Positions 35,301 to 46,585 of a stretch of DNA of 64,000 nucleotides are shown here, one piece after another. Both the position numbers and the translations under genes were made by a program. The DNA lies in the NCBI GenBank assembly GCA_003117195.1, contig BDSI01000053.1, positions 392,457 through 456,456 on the forward strand, written 5' to 3'. The notes below the pieces were generated by a model. It was not told the DNA's origin, did no database searches, and was given only the letters and a program-made list of their open reading frames with translations. This DNA is from Eudorina sp. 2006-703-Eu-15. Its lineage: Eukaryota; Chlorophyta; Chlorophyceae; Chlamydomonadales; Volvocaceae. The first letter of the stretch is position 1, and every line of letters begins with the position of its first letter.

Positions 35301-36385
35301 CGGGGACGGGGCGGGGGGTCCAGTGGGTCGGGCACCTCCCGCGGGCTCCTTCCTTTTCAGGGACCGGGCAGTGGGGAGTGGGGAATATGAGTGGGGAGTG
35401 GGGAGTGGCGCAGTGTGCACTGGGTATTGAGAATTGGGTCCTGACTCCGGTACACCCCGCGGGCCGCCCCCCCTTGGCCTGGTTTTTGGGCCCCCCCCCG
35501 CGGGCTCCTCTGTGTTCGAACGCCGGTGCGCCTCCTGGAGCACTGGCGCGCCTGCCGGCCGCCGTCGCTTTTGCCCCGCCACAGCTCCAATCCCTTGCAT
35601 GCTGGTTTGCTGTGTCCCCCTCGCTTTGGACGCTGCACCGATGTGCGGAAACCACCAAACCGGAATTCCCACGAAGAATCAAGATTCAAAGAACGAAAGA
35701 GGGACCTTACCCCAAACCGCCCAATCAGGCTCCCCCGGTTTCCCACCCGTCCACTCTTCCCGGCTCCCTCCCTGGCTCTCCCCCGATCCCGGCAGGCACC
35801 ATCTCCTTCATCCCCGCGCTCTTCGGCCTCCAGATCTCCGCTCACATCGTGAATCAGGTCACGGAGGGCCCTATGGTGGCCAGCGAGGAGCAGCAGCGGA
35901 GGGCGCTGAGGAGCGAGCGGCACGTCGCTTGCGGAGGCGGCGCAGGCGGGGGCGGAGGTAAGCCTGCGGCCGCCGCCGCCGCCGCCGGCGTCGGGAAGGC
36001 CCGCCAGACCTCCAAAGCCGCTAAAGCCGTCAAAGCGGGTGGTAAAGGTGCCGGCGGCGGTGGCGGCGACGGCGGCCGCGGCGGCAGCAGCGGCGGTGCT
36101 GCTCCCGGCGGTGTGAGTTCATCCCACGGCAAGGCGACAAGGCAGTCGTCGCCGCCGCTGTCGCCGCCGATGACGGACGCTGCTACTGCCGCTACTGCTG
36201 CTCCTGCTACTGAGGCTGCTGCTGCTGCTACTGCGGCGACGGAGGAGCAGAATCGGTGGCAGCGGCGGCAGCCCCCGTCGAAGGACGAGGCGGGTCGGGC
36301 CTGTCTGCGGGGAGCCGTCGTGGTTGGGACGTCGTTGGTGGATGCCGTACAGTACGGCAGCGGTTGGGAGGGCGCCGACATCTGA
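32363..36385 (+). CDS. TcdA/CsdL-like tRNA threonylcarbamoyladenosine dehydratase (E1-like ThiF fold)
   Basis: Five phase-consistent exons: 32363-33553, 33967-34065, 34171-34543, 35059-35259 and 35796-36385 (TGA), about 817 aa. The ThiF/E1-like core is complete: an arm WLQRTTLLLGREGVGRLRD, nucleotide-binding GLGGVGSYVAEFLVRAG, VVDGDVVDVTNKNRQ, then STIGQPKTRVMSERLLEINP, LDWVVDCIDSVAPK, DPLAVRIGDISDTYGDP with VVFSTE, and GTISFIPALFGLQISAHIV. These blocks match the TcdA family, which uses ATP to cyclise t6A37 of tRNA to ct6A. It is three times the bacterial length (about 270 aa) because of about 330 low-complexity residues before the core (Ser/Ala/Pro, including a PSAASA repeat), an Ala-rich insert of about 60 residues before LDWVVDCID, and a long Gly/Ala/Lys tail. 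The ATG at 32363 is the first in frame with a good CCGCC context. Where in the cell it acts cannot be read here; in yeast the homologues are mitochondrial. Confidence 0.93.
33060..33345 (+). repeat. In-frame coding minisatellite (PSAASA/PSAA units)
   Basis: Tandem units of 12 and 18 bases (GCGCCCTCCGCA and GCGCCCTCCGCCGCCTCC) inside the first TcdA exon encode repeats of PSAA and PSAASA. All length changes are multiples of three, so the frame survives. The alternate frame reads as PPQRPPQ. Confidence 0.95.
33613..33728. repeat. (GGT)n microsatellite in TcdA-gene intron 1
   Basis: GGT/GAT repeats just after the donor of the first TcdA intron. Confidence 0.95.
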
Positions 36386-36639
36386 TGCTGGTCCACCATT
36401 GCTGTCTTCGTCGTCGTCGTCATCGTCGTCGTCGTCGTCGGCGGCGGCGCCCGCAGCTAGGGAGGAAGGGAAGCTATCCAACACCTGGCTGCCGTACTGG
36501 GTGTCGTATCGGTACGGTCAGCAGCGCCCTCGCCCGGTGTCCCCGGTGCCCTCTTCCCTCTTGAGAGGCGGCTGGTGGCATCTAAATCTAACCATCTGGT
36601 GGGGATTTGGACCGAGAACCTCTGAGAAGATGGCTGTGG

Positions 36640-36695
36640 TTGAATGAATGAATGAATGAATGAATGGATGACCGTTACAGCGGACCCCATTGTAC
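36640..36695 (-). repeat. LINE-family 3' tail fragment with (ATTC)n
   Basis: On the minus strand this reads GGGGTCCGCTGTAACGGTCA, then CC, then about five ATTC units. The same GGGGTCCGCTGTAAC core followed by ATTC units is at 63930-63975. Confidence 0.7.
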
Positions 36696-37179
36696 GGCAA
36701 GCCGGGGGTCGGGGGCCGGAGTGGCCGTGTTTCTGCTGGTGGAGATCCGATGTGGGCGGAGCACACCTGTTGGATGGGCGTTAGGTACATGCCGTAGTGG
36801 TGTTTGTGGATTGCGGTACGATTTGCCGTACGACGCGTACGGGTGTGTACGGACGTGGACCGTGAAAGCACGCGTGGGGTGGCTGGATGGCGAGTCGTCC
36901 CGCCGGAAGTTGAGCTCCGCCGGGTACACGTTTTTGCACACACGTTCAAAACACAGTTTTCTAGTGGCGTAGGTGCACGTTTGGGAGGAGGGTGCGGCTT
37001 GAGCTTCCGGTCTTGAGACGCGCGGCGTCGCCCAACAGTCGTTTCAAAGGACAGTACACGTCAGGTCGGGTGGGGTGGGGTGGGGTCGGGTGGGGTCGGG
37101 TCGGGTGGGGTTGGGTTGGGTCGGGTTGGGTTGGGTCGGGTCGGGTCGGGTGGGGTAAGGTCATGACCGCGGGGGAGGC

Positions 37180-37595
37180 AGGGCAGGGTAAGGGGGGTTG
37201 CAGGGCAGGGCAAAGGGGGAGGCAGCAGGCAGGGCAGGGCAGGGCAGGCCACGGAAGGGGCGAAGGGCAAAACGGGAGGCAGGGCAACGGGGCGGGGCAG
37301 GGCAGGGGGAAGGGCAGGGCAGGGGGGAAGGGCAGGGCAGGGGGAAGGGCAGGGCAGGGGGGAAGGGCAGGGCAGGGGGGAAGGGCAGGGCAGGGGGGAA
37401 GGGCAGGGCAGGGGGGAAGGGCAGGGCAGGGGGGAAGGGCAGGGCAGGGGGAAGGGCAGGGCAGGGGGAAGGGCAGGGCAGGGGGGAAGGGCAGGGCAGG
37501 GGGAAGGGCAGGGCAGGGGGGAAGGGCAGGGCAGGGGGAAGGGCAGGGCAGGGGGGAAGGGCAGGGCAGGAGGGAAGGGCAGGGCAGGAGCAGAG
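37180..37595. repeat. G-rich minisatellite
   Basis: About twenty copies of an 18-19 base unit, AGGGCAGGGCAGGGGGGA with one G more or less. The G runs would permit G-quadruplexes. It yields long false ORFs of GRAGGKGRAG type. Confidence 0.95.
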
Positions 37596-39553
37596 GTGAA
37601 GTAGGGCCGGGTAGGGCGAACGCTCCGCTGCTCGTTTGCGACCAGAGCGTGTGCGGGCTCCAGCCCTGTCTCGAGTGGGACGTAGATCACAGGTAGCCGC
37701 CCCGTGGCAGAAGACCGCGCAGACGTGGGGTGAGGTGCCATGGGACGCTATGTCGTCCAAAGGTCGAGGCGGCTGCAAAGCCACCTTTGTTCTTCAGTTT
37801 GATAACTTCGCCAGAAGCCGCTCATTGCTGCGCCGGGTTACTCGGGCAGCTGGTGAAAGATTAACAGCCCTGAATCTGCTCCGAACGTCTCCGAATTCCG
37901 TATGCAGCAGGGATTAGTCATTTACGACAGGCTTTTCGTGATCAACTTAATGTAAGATTGAAATTTAACGTCTTGAGATTCAAGAACTTAGAAGTAAACC
38001 AAGTGGTGCGAAATCCTGACCATCCGAGGCCTTCCGGTCCATGATGTTTCCATTGCACAACCCATACATAAAACCCAAACAAATATGTCAAACAAAGCGA
38101 TGCCATACAGGGCCTTGATTAAGGTGAAGCGCGCGCACACACAAATAGCCGCAAGTAGGTACGTCCCAAAACAGCACACCTCGGGATTTATCGATTGGCG
38201 CGACCCGGCTGTACGCGGACCCAGATTGTAAGGAATGAGCTTAATCCATCAAGTGCAATTTTGGCGCGCTATGACGCTGACAGCGATCGATTCGAGAGGT
38301 GAGAAGGATTTTCATTTTCACAAACGTTGGTTGGTGAGTAATGCTCGTCATGTTTGACTTGACTGAGCCCACCATCGAATAGCGCACACGGAATGCTGAA
38401 AAGCGGATTGTGACGCTGGTGTGCGGCCTTACTCTATCCTTGACCGTAACGTTGCGGTTGGCCGCAGGTACATACAGCACACCCAAGCATTTGTCGGAGG
38501 CGTAGGCATCCCAAGGAAAACTTCAACTTATGAGATGTCTTCAAAATGGCCGACGCTGATGCCCTAATCAACGTGTTCGCCCCATATAGCCTAAGTATCG
38601 TCACCTGTATTCCCCACCGTGGGCCCACCGTGATTTCATCAAACCAGGTTCCCGACTGCAATGTACATAGAGTTTGCCATGTATTCAGCAATGAAAGGAG
38701 AACCGCGACTGGCTGTCCGCCGCATTCGTGCTTGTGGTGCAGGTAGTTAGGCGCAGGCAAAACCGACTCGCAGCGGCACCCTGTAGCCAGGAAAGGTCCA
38801 GCGTTAATCATTGTATCATGTATATTGCGAGTCGTATACGTACAAAAGCGAAAAAGTTCCCGGACACGGCTACGGAAGGAAAGGTGCCAATATCATCGCA
38901 CCACAATTTCAGCAACGCAGAGATTACGAGTGAAGTAAACGGTTCTCATCATGTGTGTACGTCAGCTCCGATGTTTAGTGTCGCCGTTGTATGTGTACCC
39001 ATCCAACCATGGAACTCAGGCTGGCGTTGTGGATCTCACATGTTAAACTTGTCTTCTAACAGGTAATGTATATTATTGTTTCCGTCGCCGTGGAGTTAAT
39101 TTATGACGGCTTTTCTGATTCACCATGTAGGACCTCCCTGACCACGGCATCAATAACAGATCACTATGAATTTACTGCGCCCTGAAGATATGTTATGATA
39201 TATCATTACGTTCTATTCCAGATTCCATCACTCAACGAAACTGTCACGCTGTGCAAGCCATCGAGGTCACTTTCTTAACAAAGAAAACGCCTTCAAGGTA
39301 GAAGCATGAGTAAACAATGTAGTCGTTCAACAATAAAGTTTCGCAGCTTTCATCCAAACATACAGCCGTTTTTGTCTTCACGTACTACACGGCTGCTGAA
39401 GGCCAGACATGGGCATTGAGGCAACCAGGCGCGCATTCATCATACACGTAAGCCACTCTACACTAAGTAGTGAGCATCTGGTACAATGATGATGGAATTA
39501 ATGGAACCTTGGTGGGCGCCGTACGGGTTGGTACGGGTAGTCGAAAGTAAGCT

Positions 39554-39559
39554 TATAAA
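39554..39559 (+). promoter_or_regulatory. Candidate TATA box for pherophorin A
   Basis: TATAAA lies 48 bases upstream of the pherophorin A ATG (39607), leaving a 5' UTR of roughly 20 bases if transcription starts 25-30 bases downstream. No transcript data are available here. Confidence 0.45.
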
Positions 39560-39606
39560 GCCTAACTCAGCACCAAGATTTGTTATCCGCCGCGAGGCTT
39601 GTGAAC

Positions 39607-42600
39607 ATGAGATCCGGCGCTCTGGTAGCGCTTGTGTTGGCGGCCGCTTTTGCGTGAGTTCGGTTCCGGCGGGTAGATGTAACTTGCTTTGCCGCGCCTG
39701 TTCTTTCCTAGAGAGAAATCATGTTTTTTCGCCATGGATCGCTTGGTACAAAGGCGCTGATCCCTGGCAGAAAGCGCTCAGCTTGGTTGCTGGCACTTGC
39801 AGCTGCTCGTAGCGATGCCTGGCTCGCCTGGACTGGACTGTGCGCATGCCGTTGTGGATCTATCTCCCGCGGATACGGCCAGATTATGTTTCTTGAGCTA
39901 GCCCCTAAGCACCATTTCACGTTCACTTCCGTGATGTCGCCCCTCGTTCTGTCGCCCCTTACAGGGTCGCCAACGCGGAGCAGACCGGGTTGTACCCCAA
40001 CTTTCCTTTCTGCAAGTGCACGAAGTCGCCGGCTGCTTACTTTCTGTCGACTACGGTTAAGGCGTATGGCGGTGGCAAGTACTGCTTCACGCTTGATGTG
40101 AACCCCCCGCCGGGCTGCAATTCTTATTGCTGCCGCAAGGCGGATCTTAAGAAGCTCGAGGTGCGTAAGTCTCCGAATGGGCAGCTTCTGCGCGGTCTTC
40201 CTCGCACGCGCATCGATTCCGATCCACTATGGTTGGCATTCGAATGATGGGTGGCGTCCCGAATTGTGGAGAAGACGATATCTTCAGGACATTCATTGTC
40301 AACATTATCATATATTCTATGCTTCTATTCGTGTATTACTGCTTTTGATTGGCCGAAAGCGGACCCTCGCCCGGAAGTTTCGGCAGATCTACACATGGAA
40401 AAAACAATATGGGGCCCGCAACGATACGATGCCTGTCTGCCTCGCCCTTGCAGTTCAACGTCTACTCGACTTGCGATGTGTTCGGTGCTACCGTTAAGGC
40501 TACGGTGAATGGCGTGCCGACCAAGGTCGGCCCGTCCTTCTCGTACGCGCCGGACGGCCCCGCGGGCTCGACGGTGCTGCGCGTGACGCAGCTCGGCCTG
40601 GGCCAGGCCGATGACGGCGCCGAGATCTGCCTGACGCTGCTGCCGGGCCGCGCCGGTGACGGCTGCACCACCCTGGAGCAGCTGTGCGTTCCTCCCGCCG
40701 GCGCGCCCCCGGGCGTCTGCTCCGTCGCCGCCTTCGACAGCGGCAACGATTGCTGCCCGATCTCCAAGGTCAACGTGCCATCGCCGCCGCCGCCGAGCCC
40801 GCCGCCGCCGTCGCCGCCGCCGCCGAGCCCGCCGCCGCCAAGCCCGCCACCGCCGAGCCCGCCGCCGCCGTCGCCGCCGCCGCCGAGCCCGCCGCCGCCA
40901 AGCCCGCCCCCGCCGCGCCGCCGCCGCCGTCGCCCCCACCGCCGTCGCCGCCGCCGCCATCGCCGTCCCCCCGCCGCCGTCCCCCCGCCGCCGTCCCCGC
41001 CGCCGCCGTCGCCGCCGCCGCCGAGCCCCCCGCCGCCGTCGCCGCCGCCGCCGTCCCCGCCGCCGCCGTCCCCGCCGCCGCCGTCGCCGTCGCCTCCTTC
41101 CCCGCCGCCCCCGCCGCCACCGTCCCCGCCGCCGCCGTCGCCGCCGCCGCCGTCCCCCCGCCGCCGTCCCCCCCCCGCCGTCCCCCCCCCCGCCGTCCCC
41201 CCCGCCGCCGTCGCCGCCCCGCCGTCGCCGCCCCCGCCGTCCCCGCCGCCCCGTCCCCGCCGCCGCCGCGCCCGCCGCCGCCTTCCCCGCCGCCGCCGAA
41301 CCCGCCGCCGCCGTCCCCGCCGCCGCCGAACCCGCCGCCGCCGTCGCCGCCGCCGCCGTCACCGCCGCCGCCGTGCCGCACCTGCGTGTACATCAAGCTG
41401 GTCGAGCTCTCCACCTCGGCTGCGCCGTACGCCTTCGACAGCGACCTCTGCACTGCCTACTCTGATGCGATCGTCGCCGACATCAACGGTGCTGCTGACC
41501 TGACCGGCGCCCGGATTATCTCCGACTTCGGTCTTGAGGAGTGCACCGACACGTACATCAAGATCTGCGGTACCTTCTTCTCCGACGCTGACGGCGCCTT
41601 GCTGCAGCCGTACGTCCAGGATGGCCTGGATGCCTGGACCGTGGTCGTGCTGGGCGACACCACCTGCCCGCCGTACCTGTTCGGTTACGCTCTGACTATC
41701 GCCATCGGCGGTGACGGCACGCCCGAGGCCGTGCCGTTCGGCTGCCTCAACGGCGAGCACACGACCGTCTGCAACTTCCCGCCGCCGCCGCCGAACCCGC
41801 CGCCGCCGTCGCCGCCGCCGCCGTCGCCGCCGCCGCCCAGCCCCCGCCCGCCGCGCCCGCCGCCGCCGTCCCCGCCGCCGCCGTCGCCCCGCCGCCGTCC
41901 CCGCCGCCGCCGAGCCCGCCGCCGCCGTCGCCGCCGCCGCCGTCTCCTCCGCCGCCGTCCCCGCCGCCACCGTCGCCGCCGCCGCCTAGCCCTCCGCCGC
42001 CGCCGCCGCCAAGCCCGCCGCCGCCGCCGCCGCCGTCGCCCAAGCCACCATCGCCCAGCCCGCCGTCCCCGCCGCCGCCGTCTCCTCCGCCGCCGTCCCC
42101 CCCGCCGCCGTCGCCCCCGCCGCCGTCGCCCCCGCCGCCGTCCCCCCCGCCGCCGTCCCCCCGCCGCCGTCGCCCCCGCCGCCGTCGCCCCCGCCGCCGT
42201 CGCCCCCGCCGCCGTCGCCCCCGCCGCCGTCCCCGCCGCCGCCGTCCCCGCCGCCGCCGTCCCCGCCGCCGCCGTCCCCGCCGCCGCCGTCCCCCCGCCG
42301 CCGTCCCCCCCGCCGCCGTCCCCCCGCCGCCGTCCCGCCGCCGCCGCGCCCGCCGCCGCCATCCCGCCGCCGCCATCCCCGCCGCCGCCGTCGCCTAAGC
42401 CTCCATCCCCGCCGCCCCCGTCCCCGCCGCCGCCGTGCACGGTCTGCGCCTACGTCAAGCTCTTCAACGTCAACTCTCCTTTCCCGACCATCAACATCAC
42501 GCCGGAGCAGTGCACCAGCCTCACGGACATTATTGTGGCGGATGTCGTGGCGCAGGCGGACGCCGTCGGGGCCCGTCTGTTGGACGAGCCAGCGCAGGTG

Positions 42601-44691
42601 TACTGCACCAGCGACACGATCAAGGTGTGCGGCACCTTCTTCTCCGACGCCGACGGCGCCCTGCTGCAGCCGTTCGTTGAGACCCAGGTGACCCTGTGGC
42701 TGTCCGTTGTCACGGGCTCGACGGCCGACTGCCCGGCCTACCTCAACGGTTACACCGTTGGCGTGTTCGTTGGCGGCAACGGTGACGACCCGCTCGCCCT
42801 GCCGGACAGCTGCGTCAACGCCACCGCCACCAAGAGCTGCGCCCCCGCCTCCGTTGCCTTCCCCAAGTGCAAGTGAGTGCCGCCGTACAGCCGCGCCACG
42901 CCGTGCCTCCGTTCTGCTGCCCCAATTCGCCGTACTGCCGTAATGCCCCTGCCCTGACGATGCAGCATTCGGGGATCACTCTTCGGGGTACGAAAAAAGT
43001 CCTTAACATGTGTAGAATTTTAGCGCGATAGTTGGCCAGTTTGGACATGGCACATGGGTCGGTGGGAGGCTTCTTGCAGAATGAGGCCTATGGGGGTCCG
43101 AACCGAGTAACTCGGGGGTCCGAAGCTACCTTCAGAAGCTCCTCGTATCTACCACGTTGCGTCGTGTCCGGTGCCCGCTCCCACCACCTCTCTGCTGACC
43201 ACCGCCCTCCCCAGCTGACTCGACCCCTGACCCCAACCAACCTTACCCGCCCCCGCCCCCGCCCCCGCTCCCGCCCCGCCCCTCCCCGCCTGACCCTAAC
43301 CCTAAAACCCCCCCTACCAGGTGCGTGACCCGCCAGGGCGCCACCCCCTTCGCCGCCCTGCCCGTGCTGGAGGCCACCAACGGCCGCAAGAACAGCACCG
43401 TGTCGTACTGCTTCAGCACCACCCTCGTCACGCCGTACAACCCCAACGTAAGACATCCGCGCCTCAGGGGTGACCGCACCTAAGAGAGGGTCCTGGTTTC
43501 AGTACGTCGGACTCGTCTTTGTGTGTTTCTTAGGCAGGCGGAAAAGGAGTGCGTGACATGCGAGGGGCGCGACCTGTGTGTGTGTTAACGACCTGTGTGT
43601 TAAAAGAGTATGTGTATGTATGTGTGTATGTGTGTGTGTGTGTGATCAGGTGTGTGCGCGCGTGCGTGTGTGTGTGTGTGCATAGGAAAAGAGCCGTGTG
43701 GGGTGTGGGGGGGTGGATGTGGGGGCGGATGTGGATCTTAACACTACCAAAGGCTTGACCACCACCCCGGCCCCCCTAAACCCAGCCTCGCCCAACCCCT
43801 CACCCCGATCCCTCCCCCAACCCCTCCCCCCAACCCCTCCCCCCAACCCCTCCCCCTAAACCCAGCCTCGCCCAACCCCTCCCCCCAACCCCTCCCCCCA
43901 ACCCCTCCCCCAACCCCTCCCCCAACCCCTCCCCCCTAAACCCAGCCTCGCCCAACCCCTCCCCCCAACCCCTCCCCCAACCCCTCCCCCCAACCCCTCC
44001 CCCAACCCCTCCCCCCAACCCCTCCCCCAACCCCTCCCCCCAACCCCTCCCCCCAACCCCTCCCCCAACCCCTCCCCCCAGGGTGCCTGCGGCTCCACCA
44101 AGACTCTGCTCAAGGCGGAGATGTGGGCGGACGACAACCAGCGCCGCGCCGTCGCGGGTGTGGGCGTCAAGCCGCGCGGCGGCGCCATCAAGTGGCTGTC
44201 TGCCACCTGGGGCGCGGTCGGCGAGCAGACGCTCAAGGCCACGCCGCTCAACTGGAACACGGCGCAGGCCAACGGCGGCTCGATCTGCATCGAGCTGGAC
44301 CGCTCCGTGGACCTGGCCTCGTTCTGCAACCAGGTCGCGGCGCCGCTTCCCACTTGCTGGTGAGGGAGAATGGGGTGGGGAAAGATCGGAGGGTTCGGGA
44401 GGGTTCGGGAGGGAAAGAAGAGAGTGGAGGGGTCGGAGAGGTACGCTGGACAGGACGTGGGACAGTAGGCGGGGCCTGCTGCAGGGTATCAAAGTGAGTT
44501 GAATTTTAGACGGCTTGTTTGGAGTTGAGACAGTTCGTCTTCGCCTGAACCCCACGCCACCTAACCGTATGGCACCACACCCCGTAATGACGCCTGAAAC
44601 CGCCCCCCCCCACGCCTCGTCCCCCAGGATCAACTTCTTCGATGACTCGAAGAACTGCTGCCCGCTGTACAGCGCCTCTCTTCTGCCCTGA
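39607..44691 (+). CDS. Pherophorin A, extracellular-matrix hydroxyproline-rich glycoprotein with duplicated module
   Basis: Six exons: 39607-39653, 39965-40160, 40454-42872, 43321-43447, 44082-44359 and 44628-44691 (TGA). Exon 1 encodes a signal peptide (MRSGALVALVLAAAFA). Exons 2-3 encode the N-terminal pherophorin domain (DUF3707; YPNFPFCKC...CCPISKVNVP) with many Cys. Exon 3 then gives a SPPPP hydroxyproline-rich rod, a Cys module (CRTCVYIKL...ICGTFFSDADG), a second SPPPP rod, and a sister module (CTVCAYVKL...VCGTFFSDADG). Exons 4-6 finish the C-terminal domain (CVTRQGATPFAALP...CWINFFDDSKNCCPLY). Pherophorins are secreted and cross-linked into the volvocine cell wall or ECM. Odd points: the half-domain is duplicated, and the SPPPP rods change frame at C-runs (near 40910, 40975, 41160-41230 and 41890-42330), although the globular parts on each side are intact. 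I think these are base-count errors in homopolymers, not a true pseudogene. Confidence 0.92.
43525..43568 (+). repeat. Dispersed repeat, third copy (AGGCAGGC...AGGAGTGCGT)
   Basis: It shares GTGTTTCTTAGGCAGGCGG, then AGGAGTGCGT, then CATGCGAGGGGC with the two copies at 5855-5982. It lies in pherophorin A intron 4, beside GT microsatellites. Confidence 0.65.
43795..44081. repeat. CCCCAACCCCTCC array filling pherophorin A intron 4
   Basis: About twenty copies of an 11-13 base unit (CCCCAACCCCTC), with CCTAAACCCAGCCTCGCCCA interspersed three times, run up to the splice acceptor at 44080-44081. The array acts as a very long polypyrimidine tract for that acceptor. Confidence 0.95.
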
Positions 44692-46379
44692 GCTACCAGC
44701 CTGGCAGCTGTTGAGCCCAGCCTGGTAGCTCTGAGCCCAGTCGGTTGCTCGGAGGCCATCTGCGGCAGCTGACTGTGGTCACAGCCTCCTGACTGTGGCT
44801 TTGACATCCATTGCTGCATGGATGACAGCAGCCGAGGACAGGGGGTCCTCCCTCCCATCGTGAGGCGCCTTCCCTGGCGGCTCATTTATATGAGGGACGG
44901 CTCCTGAGGATGCTGTCTCCTGGACAGGATAGGACAGGACAGGACAGGACAGGACACCGCTGATGAGCGAGCGTGTATAAATTGGTTTTCATGGCCCGGC
45001 GTGTGTCTCACGTGTTTTGAAGACCCGCCACGGCTACAGGTATTTTGTCTCATCTTGTCGTATTTCTCCTCAGCCGCCGGGAGGGCGTTGACCCGTGCTC
45101 GGAAACAGCACCTGCGGGAGGGTGAGACATCAGGCGCGCTTTGTGCCGGCCCTGCGTAGGGGCGACGTGCCCATTGTGGCGTCGGACGGCTGGCAGGGGT
45201 GCCGCGTGGCAGGTTGGCTTGCTTGCTTGCTTGGTCAGTAGTGCAGCAAGGAGGCGTCCCCCACATCGTGTTGATGCGCGCGTGTGTGTTTGTGTGTGTG
45301 TGTGTGTGTGCGGTGAATTGGACCGACACCTTGCAACTCTTCTCTACTTCTCTCTCTCCCGTGTGTGGTAACCTTACAAACGTCGGCGGCGGCGGTGAAA
45401 AAATCGATTCAGTTGAGATCTGCACAGTTCGCTGGCTGTCGGGATAGGCTGCCCCTGCCCTTGCGCTTGCGTGGCCTGAACCTGCGGTCATGCTCGTGGC
45501 GTGGAGGTCTTCAAATTACTTTGCTTGCTTGCTTGCATGGCTCTCCTGTGACTTGTTCTCGGTGACCATTCATGGTGAGCGGGAGGTCCCTTTCCCTGCA
45601 CTGCTGGCGTGTTTCGGTTGACTGATTGTTGTCTGAGGTGAGGGGACAGACAGTGGGGTGTCCCGCTCGTACATATACATAGGGTGGAATGGCCTCGACG
45701 TCGGCCGGATGAGGAGAGGCCCAAGTGGCCTGTCTCTACCTGTAAGATGAACAGGAGGGTGCCGAATCTTGTATCTGTCCTCGGCCATTGCGACAGCTGC
45801 TGAGAGTAGTCGCAATTGCCGGGGTCGATCGATTGAAACCGTTGTGGTCAGGAGGAGCAGCTATCTGGAACAGCGGGAAGGGGGAAGGTCCAGCAGGAGA
45901 GGAGCCGATATCGGTCCTCAAAAACGTGCACTTCAAGCAACCACATCGGCAAGGATCAAAGATATGCGGGAGCCTGTTGTGAGGAACTCAAGACTGCACT
46001 GACCAATCCACACGCACCGAAACTGGCTGAGGGGCGTAACACGAAGGACGGGGCGGAAGGTGGCTGGGAGACAATAACCACGCAGGCCGGGGCGTACCCC
46101 GAACACTCTCAATGGTGCTACGTCCCAACTCCGGCGCCGTTGCCGTTAGGCAAAGAGCCAACGACGTGTGCTACTTCACCAGGCGCAATCAAGTTGAAGA
46201 CGCGCACGCCATGCCTCTATAGCCCAGGAGTCCTTGGCTGCTTAGTGCACGGCATGTGCCCCTGTCCGTCTGCGCCTGTACGGCGAGCGAGCAGCTTACT
46301 TGCTGGTCCCCTTTGTAACGATGCTTCCTCCCCGACGCAATGACTTCAACGAACGGTTAGGCTCTGACAGCGACCGCAT

Positions 46380-46380
<1 letters not shown>
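44692..46380. other. 3' flank of pherophorin A
   Basis: This should contain the 3' UTR; the first plus-strand TGTAA I see is at 45741-45745. GGACA pentamers at 44924-44955 and scattered GT tracts are the only structure. No coding pattern is visible. Confidence 0.4.

Positions 46381-46382
<2 letters not shown>

Positions 46383-46465
<83 letters not shown>
46383..46465. repeat. (TG)n microsatellite abutting minus-strand LINE 3' end
   Basis: About 41 uninterrupted TG units. On the minus strand the adjoining LINE 3' sequence runs ...CATGTAAC and then straight into (AC)n, so the array may be, or derive from, the element's 3' tail. Confidence 0.95.
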
Positions 46466-46467
<2 letters not shown>

Positions 46468-46585
46468 ATGGTTGGGGGTGCGTAACCCCATACCTGCACA
46501 TACCCATACGAGCCGGAGGCCCAAGGGCAAACAAAACGCCCAAAAGCACCGGTTTGCGATACCGCATTAACAGGAGTCAACGAGA

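Larger units (their letters stand above)
36386..39606. other. Intergenic region between TcdA-like gene and pherophorin A
   Basis: The left half has the LINE tail at 36640-36695, an irregular GGGTC/GGGTG array (37066-37155) and a G-rich minisatellite (37180-37595). The right half (about 37900-39600) is AT-rich and should hold the pherophorin A promoter. Small open frames in 37990-39070 show no recognisable protein. Confidence 0.5.

Noticed and set aside
37061..37784. Long ORFs in the G-rich minisatellite (ALPFPP or GRAGGKG repeats)
   Set aside because: Pure repeat translation with no independent evidence of coding.
40325..42440. Large Arg/Ala/Gly-rich ORFs on both strands over pherophorin A
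   Set aside because: They are off-frame readings of the SPPPP-coding repeat; the true frame is fixed by the Cys-rich domains on both sides.
43290..43320. Telomere repeat (CCCTAAAA) near a pherophorin acceptor
   Set aside because: Only a single unit is present, part of a C-rich polypyrimidine tract.
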